From positions 1 through 39,981 of the IMG/VR virus record IMGVR_UViG_3300009506_000093: DNA of 39,981 nucleotides. One strand, written 5' to 3'. This document shows positions 14,713 to 21,108 of the stretch, one piece after another; position 1 is the first letter of the stretch, and each line of letters begins with the position of its first letter. The DNA comes from a virus. Below the pieces are notes generated by a model. That model did no database searches and was not told where the DNA came from. It saw only the letters and a program-made list of their open reading frames with translations. A program made the position numbers and the translations under genes.

Positions 14713-15290
14713 GCGTTCACCGCTTCGTTGTAATAAGTCCAGAACAGTTCGACCGCTTCACCGTCAGGGTGTTGCTTGTACGGGTGCCCGGGTATCGGAT
14801 GCCACGGCTGCCGATCCAGATCGCTGTAGTGGATCAGCTTCGTGTCTGGAAATACTTTGTCGATCACGTTCCACTGTCCGGGGATGCTTGGCTGCATGAA
14901 TGACCGCAGCGCACTTCGAATCTGATCCTTTTTCTGCGACTGAATTCTTTCCGGTACCAGCCAGTCGAACCGGCTGCAATCAATCACAGACACGTCGTCA
15001 CGCATCGGGGTCGTACACCACGTGCCCGGCGTTTTATACGACCATAATTCGGCGATGTCGCCCAGCACCAGCATGTCCACGTCCAGATAAATAGCATAGC
15101 CTTCGAATCCACAAATCCACGGAATCAGGAAACGGTGATTCGTAAACCCGGTGCACCCTGATTTCCAGCCCGGCCGCATGAAATTAACCTGCACGTCCGG
15201 CGTCGACGAATTCTTTCGAATCGAATGTGCCAGCGCCTTTTCAGCCTTGCCGTGAATGTCGCTATCGGTGCCCACGAAAACCCTGATCAT
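14709..15290 (-). CDS. glycosyltransferase, GT8-like
   Basis: 193 residues from the ATG at 15290, which has an ATGA overlap and a GGGGGGACG ribosome-binding site; the longer frame is ignored. It has an N-terminal strand IRVFVGTDSD, the metal-binding YLDVDMLVLGDI (about 72-83, Asp-Val-Asp), and near the end LIHYSDLDRQPWHP, which fits the conserved H-Y-x-G/D segment of GT-A enzymes. Together with the gene at 7538-8251 it gives two members of this family in one island. Sugar and acceptor are unknown. Confidence 0.75.
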   Translation of the reverse strand: MIRVFVGTDSDIHGKAEKALAHSIRKNSSTPDVQVNFMRPGWKSGCTGFTNHRFLIPWICGFEGYAIYLDVDMLVLGDIAELWSYKTPGTWCTTPMRDDVSVIDCSRFDWLVPERIQSQKKDQIRSALRSFMQPSIPGQWNVIDKVFPDTKLIHYSDLDRQPWHPIPGHPYKQHPDGEAVELFWTYYNEAVNA

Positions 15291-15484
15291 TGCGCGTCCC
15301 CCCGTCGTAGAATGTACCGAACGCAGCGAACCGGGCACTTGCACCGGCCGCCGCCACCGTCGCAGATTTCGATTGCCAGTGCGCGGGCTTTCTGCGGTTC
15401 TGTTATTCGGTCTTCATTGATCCACACGTGCGTTTCAGTATTGAACGGCGCGTGGTAGTGATAAATTGGCAGGCGTTCAGTCAT
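15287..15484 (-). CDS. small Cys-containing hypothetical protein, 65 aa
   Basis: A 65-residue protein with a Gly-rich turn and a Cys cluster (Cys-Asp-Gly4-Arg-Cys-Lys-Cys-Pro-Val-Arg-Cys) at residues 41-54, suggestive of a small metal site. It is ATGA-coupled on both sides, between the Mom-like gene and the GT8-like gene, so it may be an accessory component of that set. No family is recognised. Confidence 0.6.
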   Translation of the reverse strand: MTERLPIYHYHAPFNTETHVWINEDRITEPQKARALAIEICDGGGGRCKCPVRCVRYILRRGDAQ

Positions 15485-16212
15485 GTGCTGCCCCTTTTTG
15501 GGTAGTCTAATGGCGGATATTTCAGGGCTTTTAGTAGCACCCGTCGTTCGCGTTTATCGCCGCCGTAAAAGTTGCAATACTTGTGTCGGACTGGTTCCTT
15601 GTCGCGCTTCCATCCTAACCCGGCCCAGTAGTCCCAGTCCAGTGGTTCACCTGTGTTTTTGCGTCGTCGGCGCCAGCTGCGACTGCTGACCTTTTTCCCT
15701 GTTTCGTCCCAGTATCTGAACCGACTTGGATTCTTTCCACGGCCCGGGCTACCGCCCAAATAGTGCCAGTTGCAGGCTTGATAAATCGTGCCGATTTCCC
15801 CAGCTTCCACGTCGCTGTACGCGTAAAAAATGCGCCACCCGTAGTCGTCGGCCGCCATTTTACACGCGTTCGCTACCAGAAAACTTCCAGCGTGCGGATG
15901 TGCATAATGAACGCAGGCGCCGCGTTCCAGACAAATCGCTTTTGTTCTGTTTTCTTTTCCGCATAGATTGGCAGCCAGTGATCCGCCGCCGTTTCCGAAC
16001 ACGGCTACGCCCAGCAGTTCGTGGCCGGGGGAAAACAGGCCATAACATGCGCGGACTATAGACGGCATTGTTCCCAGCCATTCGTAAACGAAAATCACGC
16101 TTTCGGCCTGTTCCCGCGTTATCTGTTCGACGAAACAACCGGCCAGTGGAATCACTGGCCGGTCATCCTTCGCCGCAATTTCATCCCTGATTTTGCGCTG
16201 GTGGCATTTCAT
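15481..16212 (-). CDS. Mom-like DNA-modification protein (GNAT-related)
   Basis: 243 residues from the ATG at 16212 (ATGA overlap with the DGQHR gene). The central part matches the Mom family: LLGVAVFGNGGG (about 67-78), ACVHYAHPHAGSFLVANACKMA, and especially YAYSDVEAGEIGTIYQACNWHYLG (two segments about 131-154), the family's Y-x-D...G-x-x-G-x-I-Y-Q-A-x-N-W core. The C-terminal part is basic and aromatic (RSWRRRRKN), fitting DNA contact. In phage Mu, Mom converts adenine to a carbamoylmethyl derivative and protects DNA from restriction. Target and chemistry here are inferred from the family. Confidence 0.75.
   Translation of the reverse strand: MKCHQRKIRDEIAAKDDRPVIPLAGCFVEQITREQAESVIFVYEWLGTMPSIVRACYGLFSPGHELLGVAVFGNGGGSLAANLCGKENRTKAICLERGACVHYAHPHAGSFLVANACKMAADDYGWRIFYAYSDVEAGEIGTIYQACNWHYLGGSPGRGKNPSRFRYWDETGKKVSSRSWRRRRKNTGEPLDWDYWAGLGWKRDKEPVRHKYCNFYGGDKRERRVLLKALKYPPLDYPKRGST
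16138..16163 (-). repeat. perfect 10-bp inverted repeat inside the Mom-like gene
   Basis: ACCGGCCAGT (16138-16147) and ACTGGCCGGT (16154-16163) flank a 6-nt spacer. The element lies about 50-75 nt after the start codon and encodes the Arg-Pro-Val-Ile-Pro-Leu-Ala-Gly segment. A 10-bp perfect stem this close to the start could slow translation or be a protein-binding site. Confidence 0.7.
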
Positions 16213-17204
16213 TGTGCTAACGGGACCCGCTTCAGTTTGCGGACGTTGCTGTTGAATGTCGCCTGCGTGACTTCCTTCCCTGCCCGTGCGTAATTCCACG
16301 CGACAATGTAGGCTTTCATCAGTTCGCGAACATAGTCACGGTGCCGCCCTTTTGCGATAGCGCGCTGGTTTCTATCTTCCCGATGTTCTTCGGATTTAGC
16401 CTTAGACGCAGCGGCGTAGTCCCTAGCATACCGGAAACATGTGTTCGGACGATTGTCGTCTGTGGCCATCCAGTTGGCTACAATGTCGGTAAGTTTCGGG
16501 TCTATTTTGGTCCATTCGTACAGCAAAAACACCACTGCCGAATAAGGTCCGTTCCCGGTCTGACGATAGCGCAAGGCCGCGTCGTGGTACTTTTCACGGG
16601 TAGCCGGAAGATCATTGAACGACGCACGAATTGCGTCAGCAATATTTCCTTCCGATTCGCGCAGTCCCGCTTCCGGATTAGTCAGCGGGTCGCCAGTCAA
16701 GCCACGGCGCCACAGGTACCGACCAGTGCGTGCAAGGTCAGACGTGTACGTTTGCCAGCCGCCCTTGTTCCCCTGATCTTCGATGTACAAAATGTCCTTA
16801 ACATCGCGTGAATTGCCTTGGTCAAAGTGCCGGAATGCGGCGTATGGAACATCGAATACAGCCCAAAATGATTGGGCCTTGCCAGCTTTGATAACAGCTT
16901 CCAGCCTGTGCTGCCCGTCGATCAGTATCTGCTTTCCGTCCAATATGCTGAATTTCAGCAGTTCGAATGTATCAGTGAACCACCGACCTTCGCGGATGTC
17001 ATTCGCATACGTCGCGATACTTGCCCGTGCTTCTGCGCGATTATAAAACCCGGCTTCCGCTGTTTCCTTGAGTATTTTTTCAGCTTGTTCCGGTGTAATA
17101 ACTACAGTAAGGATCGTTCGCCTTTCACCGGCAGGTTTCAGGTCGTACGAATTGCCCCGACTGATAGGGGTCACGTTGTTAATAGGATTTATTTTGTCTT
17201 TCAT
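16209..17204 (-). CDS. DGQHR/ParB-like protein upstream of the Mom-like gene
   Basis: 331 residues from the ATG at 17204 (GGGAG 8 nt upstream); a GTG three codons earlier is the alternative. The signature ILIDGQHRLEAVIKAGK (about 92-108) is the DGQHR/ParB-like catalytic loop, preceded by a helix with YANDIREGRWFTDTFEL. The middle and C-terminal parts are helical and basic (RHRDYVRELMKAY). DGQHR proteins occur in DNA-modification systems (for example DndB) and in phages; known ParB-like folds hydrolyse nucleotides or bind DNA. ATGA coupling to the Mom-like gene suggests a two-gene modification unit. Confidence 0.7.
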   Translation of the reverse strand: MKDKINPINNVTPISRGNSYDLKPAGERRTILTVVITPEQAEKILKETAEAGFYNRAEARASIATYANDIREGRWFTDTFELLKFSILDGKQILIDGQHRLEAVIKAGKAQSFWAVFDVPYAAFRHFDQGNSRDVKDILYIEDQGNKGGWQTYTSDLARTGRYLWRRGLTGDPLTNPEAGLRESEGNIADAIRASFNDLPATREKYHDAALRYRQTGNGPYSAVVFLLYEWTKIDPKLTDIVANWMATDDNRPNTCFRYARDYAAASKAKSEEHREDRNQRAIAKGRHRDYVRELMKAYIVAWNYARAGKEVTQATFNSNVRKLKRVPLAQ

Positions 17205-17301
17205 CGTCAGCACTCCCGTGGTTTGACGTATTACAATATGGGCATTTATGACTGTGCGGATTCGCTGCGTCTAGCCCGGTTTATCCCTTTCGGGGAATTC
17301 T

Positions 17302-17874
17302 TTAGCGCCTTATCGCGCCTTTCGTTTTTTCTTCGTCGAACATCACGCCGCAGTATTCCAAAGCTTCGCGAATCTGCGTGAAGTCTCCCTGAATCAGTCG
17401 GTCGGTGTCAACCCAGACGCCGCCGTATTGCTGGTGCAGGATTTTCATTTGCAGGTACCGCCATTCGGCCGCCTTGCGCGCCATTTCCGGGTCGGCGTTT
17501 CGTCGCTTGTCGCAGATTGATTTCACCACGGCTTCGGGGTCGCGAACTATGAACACATTGAACGGATTCAGCGGACGGAATACATGGAAATATTCGATTC
17601 CGGTTTTCATCATCCACGGCCTGTCGCTGGGGGTTACCCCCTGAATATCGCGAAGGCACGGTGGAACATTCGGTTCGTCGATAGCTGGCAGGGTGCAGAA
17701 TGGCAGGCCGAAATACTGTTTCAGAATCGCCTTGATCTGCTGATTTTCGAACGTGTCATACCCGGCGGACTGCTGCTGCCGGTTTCCCCAGTACAGGCCG
17801 TGCGCGGCGAATATTGCTGCCACCATGCTAGATCGGCTGCGGCTTGTCATCCATAGCAAAATCGGGCTGTGCAT
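17302..17874 (-). CDS. sulfotransferase-like P-loop protein
   Basis: 190 residues. The start at 17874 has GGGGGGA 5 nt upstream and overlaps the preceding gene by 47 nt. The N-terminal strand and loop WMTSRSRSSMVAAIFAAHG match the 5'-phosphosulfate-binding loop of sulfotransferases (T-x-R-S-x-S-S). A second match is FNVFIVRDPEAVVKSICDKRR (segments about 104-124), equivalent to the 3'-phosphate-binding R-D-P strand and Ser. PAPS-dependent sulfation of a sugar or other hydroxyl is the family role. The acceptor is unknown. It belongs with the glycosyl- and methyltransferases of this island. Confidence 0.65.
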   Translation of the reverse strand: MHSPILLWMTSRSRSSMVAAIFAAHGLYWGNRQQQSAGYDTFENQQIKAILKQYFGLPFCTLPAIDEPNVPPCLRDIQGVTPSDRPWMMKTGIEYFHVFRPLNPFNVFIVRDPEAVVKSICDKRRNADPEMARKAAEWRYLQMKILHQQYGGVWVDTDRLIQGDFTQIREALEYCGVMFDEEKTKGAIRR

Positions 17875-18160
17875 CGGGTCCCCCCATGTGCGCTATTTGA
17901 TTGTCCAGCTGTAACTGTGTGTCCTGAAACAGCTGCATGAAAGTGTCGGCAAATACTGGCAAGGTCAGGCGGCCCTGTCCAGTCTTCGACTGTACCTGCG
18001 TCATCAGGACGGCCAGTACGTCGACAGCCCCTGCCAGATAGTCCAGCCGCCGAATGTGGTAGTCGTCCGAATCCATGGGCGCCCCGTCCATTTGCGACGT
18101 TATGTGCCGATCCCATGCTTCGGCCAGTGTTTCCATTATCGGTCCGGTTGTCGCTGTCAT
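17828..18160 (-). CDS. hypothetical helical protein, 110 aa
   Basis: An acidic 110-residue protein with several helices (METLAEAWDRHIT, IRRLDYLAGAVDVLAVLM, FADTFMQLFQDTQLQLDNQI). CGGGGA lies about 9 nt before the ATG. It is the first gene after the two hairpins at 18200-18333, and its tail overlaps the sulfotransferase-like gene. Function is unknown; it may be a small phage assembly or regulatory factor. Confidence 0.65.
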   Translation of the reverse strand: MTATTGPIMETLAEAWDRHITSQMDGAPMDSDDYHIRRLDYLAGAVDVLAVLMTQVQSKTGQGRLTLPVFADTFMQLFQDTQLQLDNQIAHMGGPDAQPDFAMDDKPQPI

Positions 18161-18199
18161 GTTATAAAATCCCCGGAAAATATAACCTTTAAGGTATAA

Positions 18200-18219
18200 G
18201 CCCGGGTTCCATCCCGGGC
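18200..18219 (-). repeat. hairpin with ATGGAA hexaloop, 7-bp stem
   Basis: GCCCGGG-ATGGAA-CCCGGGC on the minus strand, about 40 nt upstream of the 110-aa gene. The stem sequence is unrelated to the GGCC family, yet the loop again fits ANGGA. It could act in the leader of this mRNA. On the plus strand a short T-run follows, but no plus-strand gene precedes it. Confidence 0.65.
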
Positions 18220-18315
18220 CGATTTTAGTTAGGTTTCTGATCGGTTAGCTATTCATTCAAAGCCCCCCTGCGTGTAGTTCAACGGTTATTAAGGCAGCCA
18301 CCCGTTCGGACAGTA

Positions 18316-18333
18316 GGCGCCTTCCGTGGCGCC
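18316..18333 (-). repeat. hairpin with ACGGAA hexaloop, 6-bp stem
   Basis: GGCGCC-ACGGAA-GGCGCC on the minus strand, starting 8 nt after the stop of the DUF932-like gene. Position and loop match the GGCC-type copies while the stem differs, so it is a structural variant of the same element. Confidence 0.7.
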
Positions 18334-18341
18334 CCTGTCAA

Positions 18342-19091
18342 TTACGCGGCCAGTTCCACCACGCTGTCGGTCAGCAGGTGAAGCTTTTCCGTCTTGCGGA
18401 CGATGTCCACCACGTTCGTGCCCTTCAGGGCTTCGGTCGCGGCGTTGAACATGCGCCACGCCGACCGGCCTGTGCGGGTGAACGAATCGTGGTCGGGCGC
18501 GTCCCACTGCTGGACCAGCTTCGGGAACCGGTGGGCGTTCATGATGCCCTGACGCAGCATTTCGACCATGATGTGTTCGGCTTCGAACGTGGCCAGCTGG
18601 CGCGACTTATAGGCTTCGAACCGGGTGTTCTGGAATTCCGCCTTGTTCACCATCTGACCGATTGAACCAGCGACGATTTCGGGCAGGTCCAGAAGGATGT
18701 TGCCGGATTCGCCCGCCGTATGCTTGCGCACGGCCTTGACTTCGCCGCTGAACGACAGGTTGTCGCATACGAACACGCTTGCGCCGATTGCGATGCCAGC
18801 CCCGAACCGCTTCGAATGACTGTTACGCATTCCGACCATCAGGGCGTAGTCCTGCGTCGTCAGGTTTTTGCCTTCGACTTCGAACATGCCGAAATAGTCA
18901 CGGCCGCCGTTGTTCAGGCCGTGGACCTGATCGGCGATGGTGAAACCGCGTTCAGCCAGCTTGCTTTCGACCAGATCAACGAAATAGTCGTGGCCTATCG
19001 GCTGGTAGGTCTTCGTCGACGCGGGCAGCGTCGGGTTCGACAGTTCCGAACGATTCACCTTTTTCGAACCACAGTGCAGAATAATAGACAT
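18342..19091 (-). CDS. DUF932-like phage/plasmid protein
   Basis: 249 residues resembling DUF932 proteins of phages and plasmids: a Tyr-Phe-Gly-Met-Phe-Glu-Val beta segment, then YALMVGMRNSHSKRFGAGIA and IGASVFVCDNLSFSGE (about 82-117), the conserved core of that family. The C-terminal half is helical, containing DHDSFTRTGRSAWRMFNAAT. DUF932 members are often near anti-restriction or replication genes, but the activity is not established. It has a strong separate promoter (19123-19152) and the AAAGGGGAAACAAC leader, so it is probably abundant early in infection. Confidence 0.75.
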   Translation of the reverse strand: MSIILHCGSKKVNRSELSNPTLPASTKTYQPIGHDYFVDLVESKLAERGFTIADQVHGLNNGGRDYFGMFEVEGKNLTTQDYALMVGMRNSHSKRFGAGIAIGASVFVCDNLSFSGEVKAVRKHTAGESGNILLDLPEIVAGSIGQMVNKAEFQNTRFEAYKSRQLATFEAEHIMVEMLRQGIMNAHRFPKLVQQWDAPDHDSFTRTGRSAWRMFNAATEALKGTNVVDIVRKTEKLHLLTDSVVELAA

Positions 19092-19122
19092 GTTGTTTCC
19101 CCTTTCTCAGTTGACGATTTGA

Positions 19123-19152
19123 AGTTTACAGCGGCATTCACGCTGCTGTCAA
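19123..19152 (-). promoter_or_regulatory. strong sigma70-like promoter with TTGACA
   Basis: A perfect -35 TTGACA (19147-19152) and -10 TAAACT (19123-19128) with an 18-nt spacer, preceded by an A/T tract (AAAAATTTA). It lacks the GGGCTAAAG spacer block of P1-P7 and the GTTAAGTTAAGT start region, so it is probably regulated differently. It drives the DUF932-like gene. Confidence 0.8.
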
Positions 19153-19185
19153 TAAATTTTTCGGCAGTACCACCGTTTCCTTTAG

Positions 19186-19407
19186 CTAAATCAGGAAAAA
19201 ATGTTTGTCGTTGCGAATCTTCACCCAGCGCGATGCGCGGTCCCGACTGTCACCTTCCAGCAGTGAATCCGGCGCCACCAGTGCGTGCTGTCCCTTCGCG
19301 AATGCCACGTTGTCGACCCGCAGAATGGTCCAAATATCGCCCCATTCCTTGATGATCTGGCGGCCCTTCGCCGTTTTTGCTTCCAGTCGTACAGTGTTCG
19401 GTTTCAC
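19186..19407 (-). CDS. hypothetical protein, 73 aa (GTG start)
   Basis: The start is the GTG at 19407, in a GTGA overlap with the preceding gene and with GAAAGGGGAAAAC upstream; the longer frame is a shadow. The product is basic with a Trp-containing beta-rich centre (EWGDIWTILRVDNVAFAKG) and ends Lys-His-Phe-Phe-Leu-Ile. No family is recognised. Confidence 0.65.
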   Translation of the reverse strand: MKPNTVRLEAKTAKGRQIIKEWGDIWTILRVDNVAFAKGQHALVAPDSLLEGDSRDRASRWVKIRNDKHFFLI

Positions 19408-19616
19408 GCGTTTTCCCCTTTCAAAAGTTTTTCGGCGACCGCGCGGCTGATATTGCGCGCGCCGATGCTGAAGTATGCCCGGGTCTTGTCCACGCCGTTT
19501 TTCGACCGCGTGATAAGCTGGCACTCCACGTTTCCGCAGGCTGAATGCTGGCGGTACCCATCGCAATGGATTCCCGGCTGTTTGCGTGCGGCTTCGATCA
19601 TTTCGGTAGTATTCAT
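19404..19616 (-). CDS. hypothetical protein, 70 aa
   Basis: 70 residues with three Cys (two in HSACGNVECQL), possibly a small metal-binding or disulfide element, and a C-terminal helix (RAVAEKLLKG). The leader AAAGGGGAAACGAA is standard. It is coupled by GTGA to the next gene and follows hairpin copy 4. Function is unknown. Confidence 0.65.
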   Translation of the reverse strand: MNTTEMIEAARKQPGIHCDGYRQHSACGNVECQLITRSKNGVDKTRAYFSIGARNISRAVAEKLLKGENA

Positions 19617-19630
19617 TTCGTTTCCCCTTT

Positions 19631-19644
19631 GGCCGTCCGTGGCC
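19631..19644 (-). repeat. intergenic hairpin, ACGGAC hexaloop (copy 4)
   Basis: GGCC-ACGGAC-GGCC on the minus strand, 7 nt after the stop at 19652 and immediately before the AAAGGGGAAA Shine-Dalgarno of the 70-aa gene. In this copy the hairpin abuts the ribosome-binding site, so binding by a protein could directly affect initiation. Confidence 0.75.
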
Positions 19645-19651
19645 GGTCAGT

Positions 19652-19873
19652 TTAGATTTCGGTCCAGCTGTCTTTTTCCAGTTTGACGCCGTCGTTCAGC
19701 ATTTCCTGAAGGACCATGGCGTTTTCGGCGGCGTTGCCCGGGCAGCCCCACAGGGCCTTCGCTGCCCACTGGCGCCCCTTGCGGTTCTGGACGACAGTCG
19801 CGAACATGTCGGCGTCGGCATCTTCGAAAATTTCCTGCGCGGGCCGGACGATCACTTTGAATTTCAGTTCCAT
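19652..19873 (-). CDS. hypothetical protein, 73 aa
   Basis: A small acidic protein: beta-type start (MELKFKVIVRPAQEIF), an acidic turn (EDADADMF), then helices (GNAAENAMVLQEMLNDG). It is the first gene after promoter P3, with AAAGGGGAAATGAA before the ATG. Probably expressed early; function unknown. Confidence 0.65.
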   Translation of the reverse strand: MELKFKVIVRPAQEIFEDADADMFATVVQNRKGRQWAAKALWGCPGNAAENAMVLQEMLNDGVKLEKDSWTEI

Positions 19874-19885
19874 TTCATTTCCCCT

Positions 19886-19952
19886 TTCTGGTCGGTGTTA
19901 CTTAATTTAGCGACCACCTTACAGGAAACTTTAGCCTGCCGCAACAAATTTT
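19886..19952 (-). promoter_or_regulatory. promoter P3 of the repeated early family
   Basis: -35 TTGCGG (19939-19944), 17-nt spacer with GGCTAAAG, -10 TAAGGT (19916-19921) followed by GG, then CGCTAAATTAAGTAACACC. The start region can pair GGTCG with CGACC. An A/T tract lies upstream of the -35. Confidence 0.8.
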
Positions 19953-19953
19953 T

Positions 19954-20277
19954 TCACTTTTCCCATACGTCGGTGGTCCCTTCGACCCAGCGGTGGCCGT
20001 AGCTGTCCACGAATGATACCCGGGCGGTCACGGTCCAGCGCACCGCGTATTCGTCGCGGCTGTATCCCGGTTCTGTGGTGCGAACCATCAGCCCGGCGTT
20101 CATCAGGTCGCCGAATGCCATGCTGCGCGCCCCAGCGACCCACAGGGCGGTCGTCACCGGCTGTTCCAGTGTCAGCGCAAGGATCACGCCCTTTCGCAGC
20201 AGACGCGCGGCCCTGCGCAGGCTGCGGGGGTGTTCCGGGCCGAAGTCGACCCATTCACCGTTCAGGAATGCAATCAT
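19954..20277 (-). CDS. hypothetical protein, 107 aa
   Basis: Start at 20277 by ATGA overlap with the preceding gene. The sequence begins MIAFLNGEWVDFGPEH, has a basic helix (RSLRRAARLLRKGVILAL) and then a beta-rich C-terminal half with several Trp/Tyr (YAVRWTVTARVSFVDSYGH). It could be a small enzyme or binding domain; no family is recognised. Confidence 0.65.
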   Translation of the reverse strand: MIAFLNGEWVDFGPEHPRSLRRAARLLRKGVILALTLEQPVTTALWVAGARSMAFGDLMNAGLMVRTTEPGYSRDEYAVRWTVTARVSFVDSYGHRWVEGTTDVWEK

Positions 20278-20522
20278 TTTTTGTCCCCTTCGAAAAACCA
20301 CAGGGCGTATACAGCGCCCTTTGTGTACGTCACGGTGCCCGTGTCGCCCACTTCCACGTCGTGCACCCCATTGAATGAACCGTTCACAAAAATGTGACCT
20401 TCACCCGCGTCGTCCACCGCCCGGGCGTACCCGGCGTAGTGCCGGGGATAGCCCCATTCGTCCTTCCGGGTCTGGTTCGGGACGACTTCGACGATTTCCG
20501 CCTTGCGCGTGGTGCCGATCAC
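20274..20522 (-). CDS. hypothetical protein, 82 aa, possibly OB-like (GTG start)
   Basis: Begins with a GTG in a GTGA overlap with the preceding gene. Beta-rich throughout: AEIVEVVPNQ, HIFVNGSFNGVHDVEVGDTG, TVTYTKGAVYALWFF. This pattern fits a small five-stranded barrel, perhaps OB-like, but no diagnostic motif is present. It is ATGA-coupled downstream. Function is unknown. Confidence 0.65.
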   Translation of the reverse strand: MIGTTRKAEIVEVVPNQTRKDEWGYPRHYAGYARAVDDAGEGHIFVNGSFNGVHDVEVGDTGTVTYTKGAVYALWFFEGDKK

Positions 20523-20806
20523 GACAGCACCTGCACAGGGTAAAGTTCGCGGATTTTGTTCGCCATGGCGAATACGTGCTGGTCGTCGCTATCGCGAACG
20601 TGCGACCAGTCCCACAGCAGGTCGGTCGACAGCCGGGCGCCTTTCAGGTCGCCGAACCCGTTCCCTTCCAGCCGGACTTTCGCCTGCTGCAAATCGTTCA
20701 GCAGCGTGCGGTGCTTCCCCTGATAGTGCAGGAAATCCACCACCAGCTGCCACGCTTCGTCGCGCTTGGTCATGAAGTCTTCCAGTTCTTTCAGTGTGTC
20801 GGTCAT
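20519..20806 (-). CDS. hypothetical helical protein, 95 aa
   Basis: A charged, mostly helical 95-residue protein (MTDTLKELEDFMTKRDEAWQ at the start, then LLNDLQQAKVRLEGNGFGDL) ending in a helix and strand. AAGGGGAACGATC precedes the ATG. It is the second gene of the P4 transcript and overlaps the next gene by 4 nt. No family is recognised. Confidence 0.65.
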   Translation of the reverse strand: MTDTLKELEDFMTKRDEAWQLVVDFLHYQGKHRTLLNDLQQAKVRLEGNGFGDLKGARLSTDLLWDWSHVRDSDDQHVFAMANKIRELYPVQVLS

Positions 20807-20817
20807 GATCGTTCCCC

Positions 20818-21021
20818 TTAGTACAGGCCCGCCAGACGGCGGCGTTGCAGTTCGGCGTATGCGTAGTGCATTTCGTCGATGTAGTACCCGGCGTTTTCGC
20901 CTTCCGGGTTCGCTTCCGACGCTTCGCGCGCGTCCTGAATGATGAACCGCAGCTGGTCGATGCTTTTCCGCTTCAGGCCGCGCTGGTAGGCTGCGTGGTC
21001 CATTTTTTTCGCTGTTGCCAT
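20818..21021 (-). CDS. small hypothetical protein, 67 aa
   Basis: Starts at 21021 after the standard AAAGGGGAAACGAC leader; the longer frame runs into promoter P4. The peptide is helical (AYQRGLKRKSIDQLRFIIQD, then EMHYAYAELQRRRLAG), with a short loop in the centre. First gene after P4. Unknown function. Confidence 0.65.
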   Translation of the reverse strand: MATAKKMDHAAYQRGLKRKSIDQLRFIIQDAREASEANPEGENAGYYIDEMHYAYAELQRRRLAGLY

Positions 21022-21045
21022 GTCGTTTCCCCTTTCTGAATTTCG

Positions 21046-21107
21046 GCTGGTGTTACTTAACTTAGCGACCACCTTACAGGAACCTTTAGCCCGTTGCAAC
21101 AAATTTT
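21046..21107 (-). promoter_or_regulatory. promoter P4 of the repeated early family
   Basis: -35 TTGCAA (21094-21099), 17-nt spacer with GGGCTAAAGG, -10 TAAGGT (21071-21076) followed by GG, then CGCTAAGTTAAGTAACACC. The layout matches P3 and P5. Confidence 0.8.
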
Positions 21108-21108
21108 T

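Noticed and set aside
18190-18300. Possible tRNA: a CCGGG-TTCCATC-CCGGG arm resembling a T-arm and a TAGTTCAACGGTTA D-loop-like run
   Set aside because: The two parts are in the wrong order for one tRNA, R57 of the T-loop is missing, and no acceptor stem closes.
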